Shown piece after piece: positions 32,001 to 39,641 of a stretch of 39,641 bases of DNA. The notes beneath the pieces were generated by a model. It worked only from the letters and a program-made list of their open reading frames with translations, was not told the DNA's origin and did not search any database. The DNA is from Nitrospirales bacterium. Its GTDB lineage: Bacteria; Nitrospirota; Nitrospiria; Nitrospirales; UBA8639. The DNA is taken from assembly GCA_021604365.1 (NCBI GenBank), contig BQIZ01000011.1:1-39641 (forward strand). Reading direction: 5' to 3'. How positions within the stretch are numbered: the stretch's first letter is position 1; every line of letters starts with the position of its first letter. A program made the position numbers and the translations under genes.

Positions 32001-33056
32001 TTAATGTTTGTTTTGTAGTTCATTGCCGGTGGTTCGTCGTTCTGGAACGGTTTGGAAAATTTCACCAATAGCGTGGCTGTCCCATTCTGTATACGTTTCA
32101 AGTCCGAGGGCGTACATAATGGTCGCTCCCGTATCTAACAAAGAGACTGATTGGGTGATGGGGTGATTTTTCTTAATATTTGCGCCCCAGGCAATCCAGG
32201 GGATAGTGGCATCTAACTCAGGGGAAGAAGGACTGCTAGAGACTGGCTTGACGCCTCCTGCTGGGGAGGAAAGAGGCCCGCTATTCAAGCCAGTAACAAT
32301 CACCATGGTTTTTTCCAATACCCCAAGTTCTTTATACGTTTGGATGATTTGTTCCACAGTAGTATCGATTGCCATTAGGGCATCGGAGTATTTTTCGGAA
32401 TCCCACCCGTATTTTTCCCCGACCTTAACCGCCGTAGGCAGGTGGACTAATAAGAGGTTTGGCACTCCAAAAAGCCGGAAGCCATAGCCTTTCTCACTGG
32501 TGACTTTTTTTAAAAAGTCTTTGATGTATGCCGACGCTCTCTCAGGAGTGCATTGGGGTTTGGTGTAGCCACAGACTTGGGAATCGACGTAAATTTCAGG
32601 TCGAACCAATTGATAGAGGCGTTCATCCATAAGAAAGACGCCTGTGTCTTTTCCGCCAGCCAGATCCATGTAATCAAAGACCGTGGGTGAACGCATAAAT
32701 GAACGTGCAAAATCGTATGTTTCCCATTCGGCGGTCACCCGATGCTTCTCGACCTGAAGTCCGGTGAGCAGAGAGGCCATCGCCGGAACAGTGAGAGGTG
32801 GGGCAATGGAGTGAGCGGACCAGGTCGCAACTCCCTCCTTAGCTAAACGAGCCAGGTTTGGAGTTGCACCGCTTTGTATGGATGTTGATTTGACCCCTTC
32901 CAATACGACTAGAATGATGTATTCGGCTTGTGTGGCAGAAGCAACCGAAGCTGTTCCTCCGATTAGCGGAAGGCAGACCAAACTCCATGCGAGGAAAAAA
33001 CACCGCATGCGTTTACCACGACGATGTTGGGGGGGAGGTATTTGGGAAGTGCTCAT
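32001..33056 (-). CDS. Exported alkaline-phosphatase-fold protein with lost metal ligands
   Basis: A 351-residue protein with a signal peptide (CFFLAWSLVCLPLIGGTASV) and the type I phosphodiesterase / nucleotide pyrophosphatase fold: PPLTVPAMASLLTG contains the usual nucleophile Thr, IPWIAWGANIKKNHPI and LLDTGATIMYALGLETYTEWD are conserved structural parts. Metal-ligand positions are altered: the opening VLDG is VLEG, the PDxxGHxxG segment reads LPTAVKVGEKYGW, and the SDHG segment reads TGLNSG. It therefore probably binds but does not hydrolyse phosphate esters. It is the first gene of the operon with an exported protein and a HEAT protein. The start ATG 33056 has a modest binding site. Confidence 0.78.
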   Translation of the reverse strand: MSTSQIPPPQHRRGKRMRCFFLAWSLVCLPLIGGTASVASATQAEYIILVVLEGVKSTSIQSGATPNLARLAKEGVATWSAHSIAPPLTVPAMASLLTGLQVEKHRVTAEWETYDFARSFMRSPTVFDYMDLAGGKDTGVFLMDERLYQLVRPEIYVDSQVCGYTKPQCTPERASAYIKDFLKKVTSEKGYGFRLFGVPNLLLVHLPTAVKVGEKYGWDSEKYSDALMAIDTTVEQIIQTYKELGVLEKTMVIVTGLNSGPLSSPAGGVKPVSSSPSSPELDATIPWIAWGANIKKNHPITQSVSLLDTGATIMYALGLETYTEWDSHAIGEIFQTVPERRTTGNELQNKH

Positions 33057-33291
33057 AATTTCTGCGGTGCTCCAGGAAAAGAAGATATAGATGAATTTGG
33101 GAATGAACCTTACATTCTCTTAGTAAGGAACTTCTCCTCCACCGTCAGACGAGTGGTTGGATTTGAACTTATCATGCAGATTTTCAGGCGGTCAACCAAC
33201 TGAGAAGGCCAGGGGTTTCTTTCCATAATAAAGGACCCCAAAAATTTTCAAGCTTCTCTTGCCCTCGGTCTAGGGTATCCATTATGAATGG

Positions 33292-34593
33292 ATGCACTCA
33301 CAGAACAGATGGTTCCCGATGCCTCACGAAAATAATTTCCAACATGCCAATTATTCAAAGTCGGACCCTGGCGCACGGGTGGGTTATCGAACATTTCAGC
33401 CTGGAGCGGCTCCAGATTCTCCTGAGTGGGGCCAGGCCATGGCTGGCGTTGGCGAACACATGGCCCAATCCCGAGTGAAGGGGGTACTTTTTCTCCAGGG
33501 TCTTCCCTTCATGGATCTCTTTGGAGCTGCCAGGTTAGATGAGGTTGGAGGTTTAAAACGAGGGTATTCACGGGGAATATCTGGCTTAGAATCGTTACTG
33601 GCTCTCTTGCGCCCTGCTACAAACGGTATTTGTCTCCCAGGAGATCCCCTCAACCCTCCTGTGTCAGACGATGAAGCAACACACAAAAGGTTGGATGTGC
33701 TCGCTCAGGAAATTGGAAATTTTTCTTCGTCGTATGTACGGAATTTTGAACTCGCCCTGACTCCGGCGAGCGAGAAATCTATTCCTTGTGGTCGCTACGT
33801 TTGGTCCTCGGTTAATCATCATGTTGGCCGAGTCGAAGCCGCCTTACACCTTTTGATATATCTTCAAAAATGGGGCTCTGGTCTTGACTTAACAAGTGAT
33901 GACCGGCTTCTTCTCGTCGGTCATGGGCATGCCGGTCAGGTCTTGGCTTTATTGTCGAATATTCTCACCAAAGGGGAATCAGAGGTCAGGGGGCGCGTTT
34001 TTGAAATTCTGGCTAAATATTGGCAGTCGTGCCCTTCAGCGGATCGGTCCGTAGCCCAACTCGAACGTATGTATGGTCTTGTGATGGATCAAGCGGCGTT
34101 AAATGGAGCAACGGTCGATATTGTCACGCTTGGGACACCGGTTCGCTATGGTTGGGATATCGATGGGGTTGGTCATTTGCTTCATTTTGTGAATCACCGT
34201 GAAATTCGAACGGATGGCAAGCGTTGGTTGGCTAAAATGGAATTACCTCAAATTGCGTGGGAAGTGCCCTATCAAACTGGAGGTGATTACGTTCAGCAAT
34301 TGGCTGTAGCTGGAACGGACATGGTTCCGAATAAACCTGAGGCCGAGCAGGCCAATGTTGATTTCCGGGAAATTTTTGAACCCTTTGACGGCTTTGAACG
34401 GTGGCTGGAGTGTACTCGGCGTGCGACACGATGTGCCAATGACGGACAGTGTTTGTTGGTGGAATATGGGGTGCAAGCGGAGGAGTCTCCTCGACAACAT
34501 TTATTCGGCCATGCATGCTATACCCATAGCCGTGCCATGCTATTTCTGACGACTGAGATCGCACGGGCATTTTATTCACAGAAAAATAGTTGA
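33292..34593 (+). CDS. Lipase-like alpha/beta-hydrolase-fold protein lacking the nucleophile Ser, 433 residues
   Basis: The segment LLLVGHGHAGQVLALLSNIL (about residues 205-224) is in the place and context of the nucleophile elbow, normally GHSxGG, but has Gly where Ser is needed. TVDIVTLGTPVRYGWDIDGVG follows at the distance where lipases have LGTPHxG, and LLHFVNHREIRTDG comes later. The rest is not recognised. There is no clear signal peptide; the first 45 residues are polar and low in order. The start ATG 33292 has no good binding site, so the start is uncertain. It is divergent from the phosphatase-fold operon across about 235 bp. Possibly a catalytically dead binding protein. Confidence 0.6.
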   Translation: MHSQNRWFPMPHENNFQHANYSKSDPGARVGYRTFQPGAAPDSPEWGQAMAGVGEHMAQSRVKGVLFLQGLPFMDLFGAARLDEVGGLKRGYSRGISGLESLLALLRPATNGICLPGDPLNPPVSDDEATHKRLDVLAQEIGNFSSSYVRNFELALTPASEKSIPCGRYVWSSVNHHVGRVEAALHLLIYLQKWGSGLDLTSDDRLLLVGHGHAGQVLALLSNILTKGESEVRGRVFEILAKYWQSCPSADRSVAQLERMYGLVMDQAALNGATVDIVTLGTPVRYGWDIDGVGHLLHFVNHREIRTDGKRWLAKMELPQIAWEVPYQTGGDYVQQLAVAGTDMVPNKPEAEQANVDFREIFEPFDGFERWLECTRRATRCANDGQCLLVEYGVQAEESPRQHLFGHACYTHSRAMLFLTTEIARAFYSQKNS

Positions 34594-34749
34594 GTGTAAA
34601 GTTCATTTTGGTCGCAGAAGGCTGGCTACCTCTCCTGGGGTTTTTCTGTCGATAAGCTGTGAGGCGTGTTGCCTCGGTCTTGCCTCTCACGATGGGCCGT
34701 TAGTCTCATCCGTCTTATAGATCCAAAGACACATTGATTCTCTTTGAAT

Positions 34750-34770
34750 CCCTGTGATATCAACACAGGG
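34750..34770. terminator. Hairpin upstream of pntAA
   Basis: CCCTGTG and CACAGGG are perfect inverted copies with a 7-nt loop. Only TTT follows, so it is a weak terminator of the upstream gene or a structured leader for pntAA, about 85 bp ahead of its start. Confidence 0.4.
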
Positions 34771-34853
34771 TTTGGCAAGGAGTCTTAAAATTCCCGACAG
34801 ATTTAATAATTTTGTAAAATTTCCACAACCCTTATTTTTAGAGATATGCCCCT

Positions 34854-36020
34854 ATGATTGTTGGCGTCCTGAAAGAAACGTATCCTGGTGAACACCGTGT
34901 TGCCTTAGTTCCAGCCGTCCTTCCCTCATTGAAAAAAGGGGGAATGGATGTCCTTGTGGAATCCAAGGCAGGGGAGCAAGCCGGTTATCCTGATTCCACC
35001 TATATCGAAAAAGGGGCAACCATAGCCTCCTCGCGCGCGCAGGTGTTTGAAGAGGCTGATTGCGTGGTTCAGGTGCGTTTGCTGGGGGCAAACCATACCG
35101 AAGGCCAATCCGACTTAGCCGGTTTTCGCAAGGGACAGATGCTAATTGGAATGGCCGAAGCCTTGACCGTCCCCCAATCGGTTCAAGACCTTGCTTCTCG
35201 TGAGGTCACGGCCTTTGCATTAGAATTACTGCCTCGCATTACCCGTGCCCAAAGCATGGACATCCTTTCCTCCATGGGCACAGTCGCTGGTTACAAAGCG
35301 GTACTGATTGCCGCCAGTTCTCTGCCAAAAATGTTTCCAATGCTCATGACGGCAGCCGGAACGGTCACACCTGCGAAGGTCTTGATCATTGGCGCTGGGG
35401 TTGCAGGATTGCAAGCCATTTCTGTGGCTAAGCGATTAGGGGCTGCTGTTGAGGCGTATGATATTCGGCCCGCCGTCAAGGAACAGATTTTAAGTTTAGG
35501 TGCCAAGTTTGTTGAGCTACCATTAGAAACGGGCGCGGCGGAAGATAAAGGGGGGTATGCCAAAGCCCAAGATGAAACCTTTTACAAAAAGCAGCGAGAG
35601 TTATTGGGAAAAGTCATTGCCGCCAGTGATGTGGTGATCTCCACGGCAGCCGTGCCTGGGAAAAAAGCACCGATTCTTATTACGGCCGATATGGTTGGGG
35701 CTATGGCTCCAGGGTCAGTGATTGTAGATTTGGCTGCAGAGCGGGGCGGGAACTGCGAGCTGACCAAGCCTGGCCACACTATTGTAGTTGATGGTGTGAC
35801 TATTCATGGTCCTGAAAACTTGTCCTCAACCGTTCCGTTTCATGCCAGTCAAATGTATGCCAAAAATGTGGCGACCTTTCTCCTCCATTTGGTGAAAAAA
35901 GGGGAAATTCAACTTGATATGAACGACGAAATTACGAAAGAAACCATGATGACGCGAAATGGGGAAGTTGTTCAGCCGCGCATTCGAGAGTTATTGGGGC
36001 TTCCAGCTCAATCGGCGTAA
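34854..36020 (+). CDS. pntA: NAD(P) transhydrogenase, alpha subunit part 1 (soluble NAD domain)
   Basis: A 388-residue cytoplasmic NAD(H)-binding domain I of proton-translocating transhydrogenase, which uses the proton gradient to reduce NADP+ with NADH. Visible are the N-terminal ETYPGEHRVALVP of the alanine-dehydrogenase/PNT superfamily, RAQSMDILSSMGTVAGYKAV, the NAD Rossmann motif VLIIGAGVAGLQAI (180-185) and the mobile-loop region EQILSLGAKFVELPLETGAAE. The split alpha subunit (separate membrane piece) is the three-subunit form known from Rhodospirillum. The start ATG 34854 has only a weak binding site. It is followed by pntAB after 16 bp. Confidence 0.95.
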   Translation: MIVGVLKETYPGEHRVALVPAVLPSLKKGGMDVLVESKAGEQAGYPDSTYIEKGATIASSRAQVFEEADCVVQVRLLGANHTEGQSDLAGFRKGQMLIGMAEALTVPQSVQDLASREVTAFALELLPRITRAQSMDILSSMGTVAGYKAVLIAASSLPKMFPMLMTAAGTVTPAKVLIIGAGVAGLQAISVAKRLGAAVEAYDIRPAVKEQILSLGAKFVELPLETGAAEDKGGYAKAQDETFYKKQRELLGKVIAASDVVISTAAVPGKKAPILITADMVGAMAPGSVIVDLAAERGGNCELTKPGHTIVVDGVTIHGPENLSSTVPFHASQMYAKNVATFLLHLVKKGEIQLDMNDEITKETMMTRNGEVVQPRIRELLGLPAQSA

Positions 36021-36036
36021 GAACGAGGGAATTGCT

Positions 36037-36315
36037 ATGGAAATGTTTCTCATGTCGTTTACGGTTTTTGTCCTCGCGATCTTCGTGGGCTTCGAGGTCA
36101 TCACGAAGATCCCGCCCACTCTTCACACTCCTTTAATGTCAGGTTCTAATGCCATCTCAGGTATCACCTTAGTGGGAGCCATTGTTTCTACAGGAACCGA
36201 ACTGTGGGTTACTACAGTTTTGGGTTTTCTGTCTGTGGTCTTGGCGAGCATCAATGTGATTGGTGGGTTTATGGTGACGAACCGAATGTTGGCCATGTTC
36301 AAAAAGAAGAATTAA
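36037..36315 (+). CDS. pntAB: NAD(P) transhydrogenase, alpha subunit part 2 (membrane)
   Basis: A 92-residue membrane protein with three helices: MEMFLMSFTVFVLAIFVGFE, SGSNAISGITLVGAIVSTG (the conserved NAISG stretch) and TVLGFLSVVLASINVIGGFM, then TNRMLAMFKKKN. It forms part of the proton channel (domain II) with pntB. The start is ATG 36037, preceded by GAGGGA; a start further up is open but lies in the coding sequence of the previous gene. pntB starts 6 bp after its stop. Confidence 0.94.
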   Translation: MEMFLMSFTVFVLAIFVGFEVITKIPPTLHTPLMSGSNAISGITLVGAIVSTGTELWVTTVLGFLSVVLASINVIGGFMVTNRMLAMFKKKN

Positions 36316-36321
36316 AACTAT

Positions 36322-37713
36322 ATGTACGATTTTATTATAAATTTTTCTTACCTCGTTGCGTCCGTCCTGTTTATTTTTGGTTTGAAAGGGCTTACCCATC
36401 CTCGAACGGCAGTTCGCGGGAATCTTCTGGGTGCCTGTGGAATGCTGCTGGCCGTGATAGTGACCCTTACCGATCGACACATTGTCAGTTATGAGTACAT
36501 TATTTTGGGAATGGTAGTGGGTGGCGCTATTGGAGCGGTGCTAGCGTTGCGAATAGAGATGACCTCCATGCCCGAGATGGTGGCCCTTTTAAATGGGTTT
36601 GGCGGCGCTGCCTCAATTTTTGTGGCTGGGGCCGCATTGATTGAAGGTTCTTCCTTAACTGATTCACCCATTCTTCAATTAACCATTGCCACAGCTGCAT
36701 CAGGTTTAATCGGGGCTGTGACGTTTTGGGGTAGTTTGGTGGCCTTTGGAAAGCTGAAGGGACTGATCTCCGAAAACGCGGTGTTGTTTTCCGGCCAACA
36801 GGTGATTAATTCAATATTGGCTGTATTGGTGCTCGGATTAAGTATAGGGGTGGTCCTAAATCCTGAAAGCTTCTCGCTGTACTGGATGTTGGTTGGGGTG
36901 GCATCTATTCTAGGAGTTTTGCTTGTGCTTCCTATTGGTGGTGCGGATATGCCTGTGGTGGTCGCATTATTGAACTCTTATTCGGGTTTAGCCGCCGCCG
37001 CAACAGGTTTTGTGCTTTCCAATAATGTTCTCATCATTACCGGTTCATTAGTCGGTGCGTCCGGGATCATCCTGACCCATATTATGTGTAAGGCCATGAA
37101 CCGCTCTTTGACCAATGTTTTGTTTGGGGTCATGGGGACTTCGGGCGAGGGCGGCCAAACTGCAGATGAAGTGTATGGCGGAAAAGTTAAGTCGGCATCT
37201 CCTGAGGAAGTTGCTTTGTTGTTTGATGCGGCGCGGCGAGTGGCCATTATACCAGGTTATGGAATGGCTGTATCTCAAGCACAGCATCCGGTGGCAAGCC
37301 TCGCTGCTCTCCTTGAAAGCCGCGGAACAACCGTGGAATATGGCATTCACCCTGTGGCGGGAAGAATGCCAGGTCATATGAATGTGCTGATGGCAGAGGC
37401 CGATGTTCCTTATGATTCCCTAAAGGATATGGATGACATCAACCAAACCATTGATCAGGTAGATGTAGTCCTGGTTATTGGTGCCAACGATGTGGTGAAC
37501 CCATTAGCCAGGACTGATCCAAGCAGTCCCATTGCGGGGATGCCCATCATTGATGTTGATAAGGCAAAAATTGTTGTGGTGATTAAGCGCAGCTTAAGCC
37601 CTGGTTTTGCTGGAATTCCTAATCCCTTATTCGCCTTGGATAATTCTTTAATGTTATTTGGGGACGGCAAAAAAATGATATTGGATATTATTACCGCCTT
37701 AAAAGACTCCTGA
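36322..37713 (+). CDS. pntB: NAD(P) transhydrogenase, beta subunit
   Basis: A 463-residue protein with about eight to nine membrane helices (residues 1-260), including TSMPEMVALLNGFGGAASIF and ADMPVVVALLNSYSGLAAAA. A soluble NADP(H)-binding domain III follows (about 290-463) with the motif PGYGMAVSQAQHPV, HPVAGRMPGHMNVLMAEA, VIGANDVVNPLAR and IKRSLSPGFAGI. It completes the proton-pumping transhydrogenase. The start ATG 36322 has no clear binding site, so translation is probably coupled to pntAB, 6 bp upstream. A terminator overlaps its stop codon. Confidence 0.96.
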   Translation: MYDFIINFSYLVASVLFIFGLKGLTHPRTAVRGNLLGACGMLLAVIVTLTDRHIVSYEYIILGMVVGGAIGAVLALRIEMTSMPEMVALLNGFGGAASIFVAGAALIEGSSLTDSPILQLTIATAASGLIGAVTFWGSLVAFGKLKGLISENAVLFSGQQVINSILAVLVLGLSIGVVLNPESFSLYWMLVGVASILGVLLVLPIGGADMPVVVALLNSYSGLAAAATGFVLSNNVLIITGSLVGASGIILTHIMCKAMNRSLTNVLFGVMGTSGEGGQTADEVYGGKVKSASPEEVALLFDAARRVAIIPGYGMAVSQAQHPVASLAALLESRGTTVEYGIHPVAGRMPGHMNVLMAEADVPYDSLKDMDDINQTIDQVDVVLVIGANDVVNPLARTDPSSPIAGMPIIDVDKAKIVVVIKRSLSPGFAGIPNPLFALDNSLMLFGDGKKMILDIITALKDS

Positions 37714-37725
37714 GAGCAGTCTTTT
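37701..37725 (+). terminator. Terminator after pntB
   Basis: AAAAGACT (37701-37708) and AGTCTTTT (37718-37725) are perfect inverted copies with a 9-nt loop and a T-run at the end. It overlaps the last pntB codons, closing the pnt operon. Confidence 0.7.
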
Positions 37726-37892
37726 TAGGCCATGCTATTGAAAACGCATAGTCTGTTGATTTTGAAGTAAAATTTCTGAATATTCGAATTATTTTCGTCT
37801 TGCATAGGATTACAACTCGTGATAAAGTGCCAGACTCGGTAGCAGGCCATTAAACTTTAAAATGTTGATTTAATCTTTAGGTTGAGGGAAAC

Positions 37893-38087
37893 GTGGAAGT
37901 ACGAGTTATCAATAACAACGTTGAAAAAGCATTGAAAGTTGCTAAGAAAAAGTTAGCGGCAGAGGGTTTATTTCGCGAATTAAAACGGCGCAGATTTTAT
38001 GAAAAACCCAGCGTTAAGAAAAAGGGTAAAGAGCGTGAAGCCGCACGTCGTCGCCAAAAATGGCTTTCAAAGAATAGAATGTTTTAG
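37893..38087 (+). CDS. rpsU: 30S ribosomal protein S21
   Basis: A 64-residue basic protein. EVRVINNNVEKALKVAKKKL is the typical S21 start, FRELKRRRFYEKPSVKKK follows, and REAARRRQKWLSKNRMF is the basic end. S21 binds the 3' end region of 16S rRNA near the anti-Shine-Dalgarno and helps initiation. The start is GTG 37893, with GAGGGAAAC directly upstream. It is alone between the pnt operon and nth. Length fits the family. Confidence 0.96.
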   Translation: MEVRVINNNVEKALKVAKKKLAAEGLFRELKRRRFYEKPSVKKKGKEREAARRRQKWLSKNRMF

Positions 38088-38161
38088 GCTTCTAGTAACA
38101 ATTGCCCACAACATCGCAATTTCTCCTCAATTTTTCTCTTCAAGTCTAATTAAATTAAAAT

Positions 38162-38818
38162 ATGATTGAGGATGACAATCTTGTCTTCCTCAGCCTCGTT
38201 AAGAAGGCCATAAGGCCACTTCCTACCCCAATCCTTAGTCACCTTGCCGAACAAGGTAGTGACCCTTTTAAAATCCTGATTTTCTGTGTTTTGAGCTTGC
38301 GCACTCGTGATCAAGTGACCGCCGAGGCTGGCAAGAGGTTATTTGCTATTTCATCTGACCCATTTTCAGTGGCTACAATGCAGGTGAAAAAAATAGAAAA
38401 TACCATTTTCCCTGTTGCGTTTTATCGCGTAAAAGCCAGGCAAATTAAGGCCTTAAGCCAAAAGATTTGCAAGGATTTTCACGGGAAAACTCCTGATAAC
38501 CTTGATGCCCTGTTATCATTGCCAGGGGTTGGGCGTAAAACGGCTAATCTGGTGGTTACTTTAGCCTATAATATGCCAGGAATTTGCGTAGATACACATG
38601 TCCATCGGATTTGCAATCGATGGGGTTTTGTCTTTACCACTACCCCCGATGGAACAGAGCAAGCACTTCGTGGGAAGCTTCCTCGAAGGTGGTGGATTCC
38701 TCTCAATGGGATGTTGGTCCCCTTTGGTCAAAATATATGTACACCGATCTCACCGCGGTGCAGTACTTGTAGTCTAAGCTATTCTTGTCCAAAAATTGGT
38801 GTTTTATCCAGACGTTAA
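38162..38818 (+). CDS. nth: Endonuclease III (DNA glycosylase / AP lyase)
   Basis: A 218-residue HhH-GPD glycosylase that excises oxidised pyrimidines and cuts the abasic site. The helix-hairpin-helix LLSLPGVGRKTANLVV carries the catalytic Lys K126, and the catalytic Asp D144 is in VDTHVHRICNRWG. The [4Fe-4S] cluster ligands are C193, C200, C203 and C209 in perfect C-x6-C-x2-C-x5-C spacing. The early segment LSLRTRDQVT replaces LSAQTTD of E. coli, a subfamily trait. The start ATG 38162 lacks a clear binding site. It is about 75 bp after rpsU. Confidence 0.94.
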   Translation: MIEDDNLVFLSLVKKAIRPLPTPILSHLAEQGSDPFKILIFCVLSLRTRDQVTAEAGKRLFAISSDPFSVATMQVKKIENTIFPVAFYRVKARQIKALSQKICKDFHGKTPDNLDALLSLPGVGRKTANLVVTLAYNMPGICVDTHVHRICNRWGFVFTTTPDGTEQALRGKLPRRWWIPLNGMLVPFGQNICTPISPRCSTCSLSYSCPKIGVLSRR

Positions 38819-39482
38819 AATTGAGGAATATGCCGAATGGGCGTATTTTTACCTGATCAAATTCCTTCATGACGGACTCTTCATCCGCCTTATGGGGTTA
38901 TGCGACTATTGATCATAATGGAAGCGATGCAAAAAATGGATTTTGGGAATTTAGAGATTTAACCAAAATAATTGGAGCGGCTTTGCATTGGGAGTTCAAT
39001 TGCTTACGCATTGTGATATTTTTGATTATTGCTGGTTAAAATTGTTTGAAATAAATTAATGTTACCTTTTAATTTTATGTTACCAATCGGTATCGCTACT
39101 GAGGTTATGAAATATTTAAATTGTTTTTTTATATAATTTTCAATTGTTTATGATTGTTGGTGTGGAGAAATTTAAGGATAGGAAATCATCGAAAGGAAAT
39201 TGTGAATGTTACCATTTTGGATCTTTTTATTTTGCTAAAAAGATAGGTTTTGAATTTTTTGTAATTTAACCAAATACTTATGAAATTTTTATAATAAATA
39301 AAATAGGTTCAAATCTTGCTATTCTTATTTTTACTATATTTTTAACAAATCATAATTAAGGCTAAGTATTATTAATTGGGCAAATTTCATTCATGTAAAG
39401 GAGGTGATAAAGAGTTTTGAATTTAGATTGATGAATTAAATCATGGACTTAATGTCCTGCACTCACTTAGGAGGTGTAAGCA
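38819..39482 (+). promoter_or_regulatory. AT-rich leader and control region of nxrA
   Basis: About 660 bp with no conventional gene, strongly AT-rich from about 39000 on. The octamer ATGTTACC occurs at 39059, 39077 and 39206; the first two are 18 bp apart. TTGAAA (39046-39051) lies near TAATTT (about 39069-39074), a possible promoter at non-ideal spacing. At 39398 a complete AAGGAGGTGAT precedes a four-codon frame, and a second strong site, TTAGGAGGTG, precedes nxrA. A long leader with regulation is expected for a main respiratory gene. Confidence 0.5.
39398..39431 (+). promoter_or_regulatory. Perfect Shine-Dalgarno with minimal leader frames before nxrA
   Basis: AAGGAGGTGATAA (39398-39410) is the full complement of the 16S rRNA 3' end. 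It is followed 12 nt later by TTG AAT TTA GAT TGA (39417-39431). The stop overlaps an ATG (TGATG) of a second frame, ATG AAT TAA. A further frame, 39443-39496 (17 codons), overlaps the nxrA start. Such a chain may set ribosome flow to nxrA or be a standby site. Confidence 0.35.
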
Positions 39483-39641
39483 ATGTTTCTTTCTAGACGG
39501 CAATTCTTGAAAGTTTCTGCAGGGACTGTGGCTGCAGTCGCACTGGCCGATAAGGCGCTGGCCTTAACGGCGTTACAGCCAGTCATTGAAGTCGGAAATC
39601 CTCTCGGCGAATATCCTGACCGTTCCTGGGAGCGGGTCTAC
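39483..39641 (+). CDS. nxrA: Nitrite oxidoreductase alpha subunit, N-terminus (cut by the right edge)
   Basis: Only 53 residues are visible. MFLSRRQFLKVSAGTVAAVA is a perfect twin-arginine signal (SRRQFLK) with a hydrophobic stretch, followed by ALALTALQPVIEVGNPLGEY and PDRSWERVY. The region resembles, from memory, the start of Nitrospira NxrA, the molybdopterin subunit of periplasm-facing nitrite oxidoreductase. Another DMSO-reductase-family oxidoreductase is possible. The start ATG 39483 has TTAGGAGGTGTAAGC directly upstream. Confidence 0.68.
   Translation, partial: MFLSRRQFLKVSAGTVAAVALADKALALTALQPVIEVGNPLGEYPDRSWERVY

Noticed and set aside
35959-36036. An earlier start for pntAB
   Set aside because: These codons lie inside pntA in another frame. 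The binding site and family alignment support 36037.
1-39641. CRISPR array or transposase gene
   Set aside because: No regularly spaced direct repeats of CRISPR type and no transposase motif are visible. The only mobile-type enzyme is the tyrosine integrase.

Overview
The window looks like chromosome of a nitrite-oxidising bacterium of the genus Nitrospira (Nitrospirota). The main reason is the gene cut by the right edge. Its 53 visible residues form a perfect twin-arginine signal followed by a sequence I recognise as the N-terminus of nitrite oxidoreductase subunit A (NxrA). The species cannot be fixed. A fused glycine-betaine-synthesis methyltransferase next to a BCCT-type betaine carrier suggests a marine or salt-exposed lineage (inference).

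Layout. 1-11.4 kb is ordinary core genome: the start of polA, an AsmA-like protein, a stand-alone response regulator, a tesA / ABC-exporter locus arranged as in E. coli tesA-ybbA-ybbP, a small membrane protein, a double-CDGSH iron-sulfur protein, a ChaN-like lipoprotein and a methyltransferase-like protein. A 122-bp palindromic repeat sits directly behind the ABC permease gene.

11.45-19.45 kb is an integrated element. A tyrosine recombinase has inserted it into the 3' end of a tRNA-Gly(GCC) gene, leaving a perfect 52-bp direct repeat at both ends. It carries a Schlafen-type AlbA_2 protein, a Panacea-domain antitoxin with a probable toxin partner, an operon ending in a serine-protease-fold (SDH/ClpP-like) protein with two tiny partners, an excisionase-like regulator, a zinc-finger protein and the integrase. 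Its content is typical of accessory, conflict-related islands.

19.6-34.6 kb holds UDP-glucose dehydrogenase and an unusual set of five proteins made almost wholly of HEAT repeats: four in one operon and a fifth in a separate operon with an exported protein and a degenerate alkaline-phosphatase-fold protein. Between them lie the betaine genes and the fossil end of a second BCCT gene. A lipase-like protein that has lost its nucleophilic serine is divergent from the degenerate phosphatase. The HEAT set and its pseudo-enzyme neighbours are the most novel-looking part of the window.

34.8-39.6 kb holds the three-gene proton-translocating transhydrogenase (pntAA-pntAB-pntB), rpsU, nth, then about 660 bp of very AT-rich leader before nxrA. 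That leader has a repeated octamer and two strong Shine-Dalgarno sequences. Transhydrogenase may help make NADPH in an organism whose electron donor, nitrite, has a high redox potential (inference).
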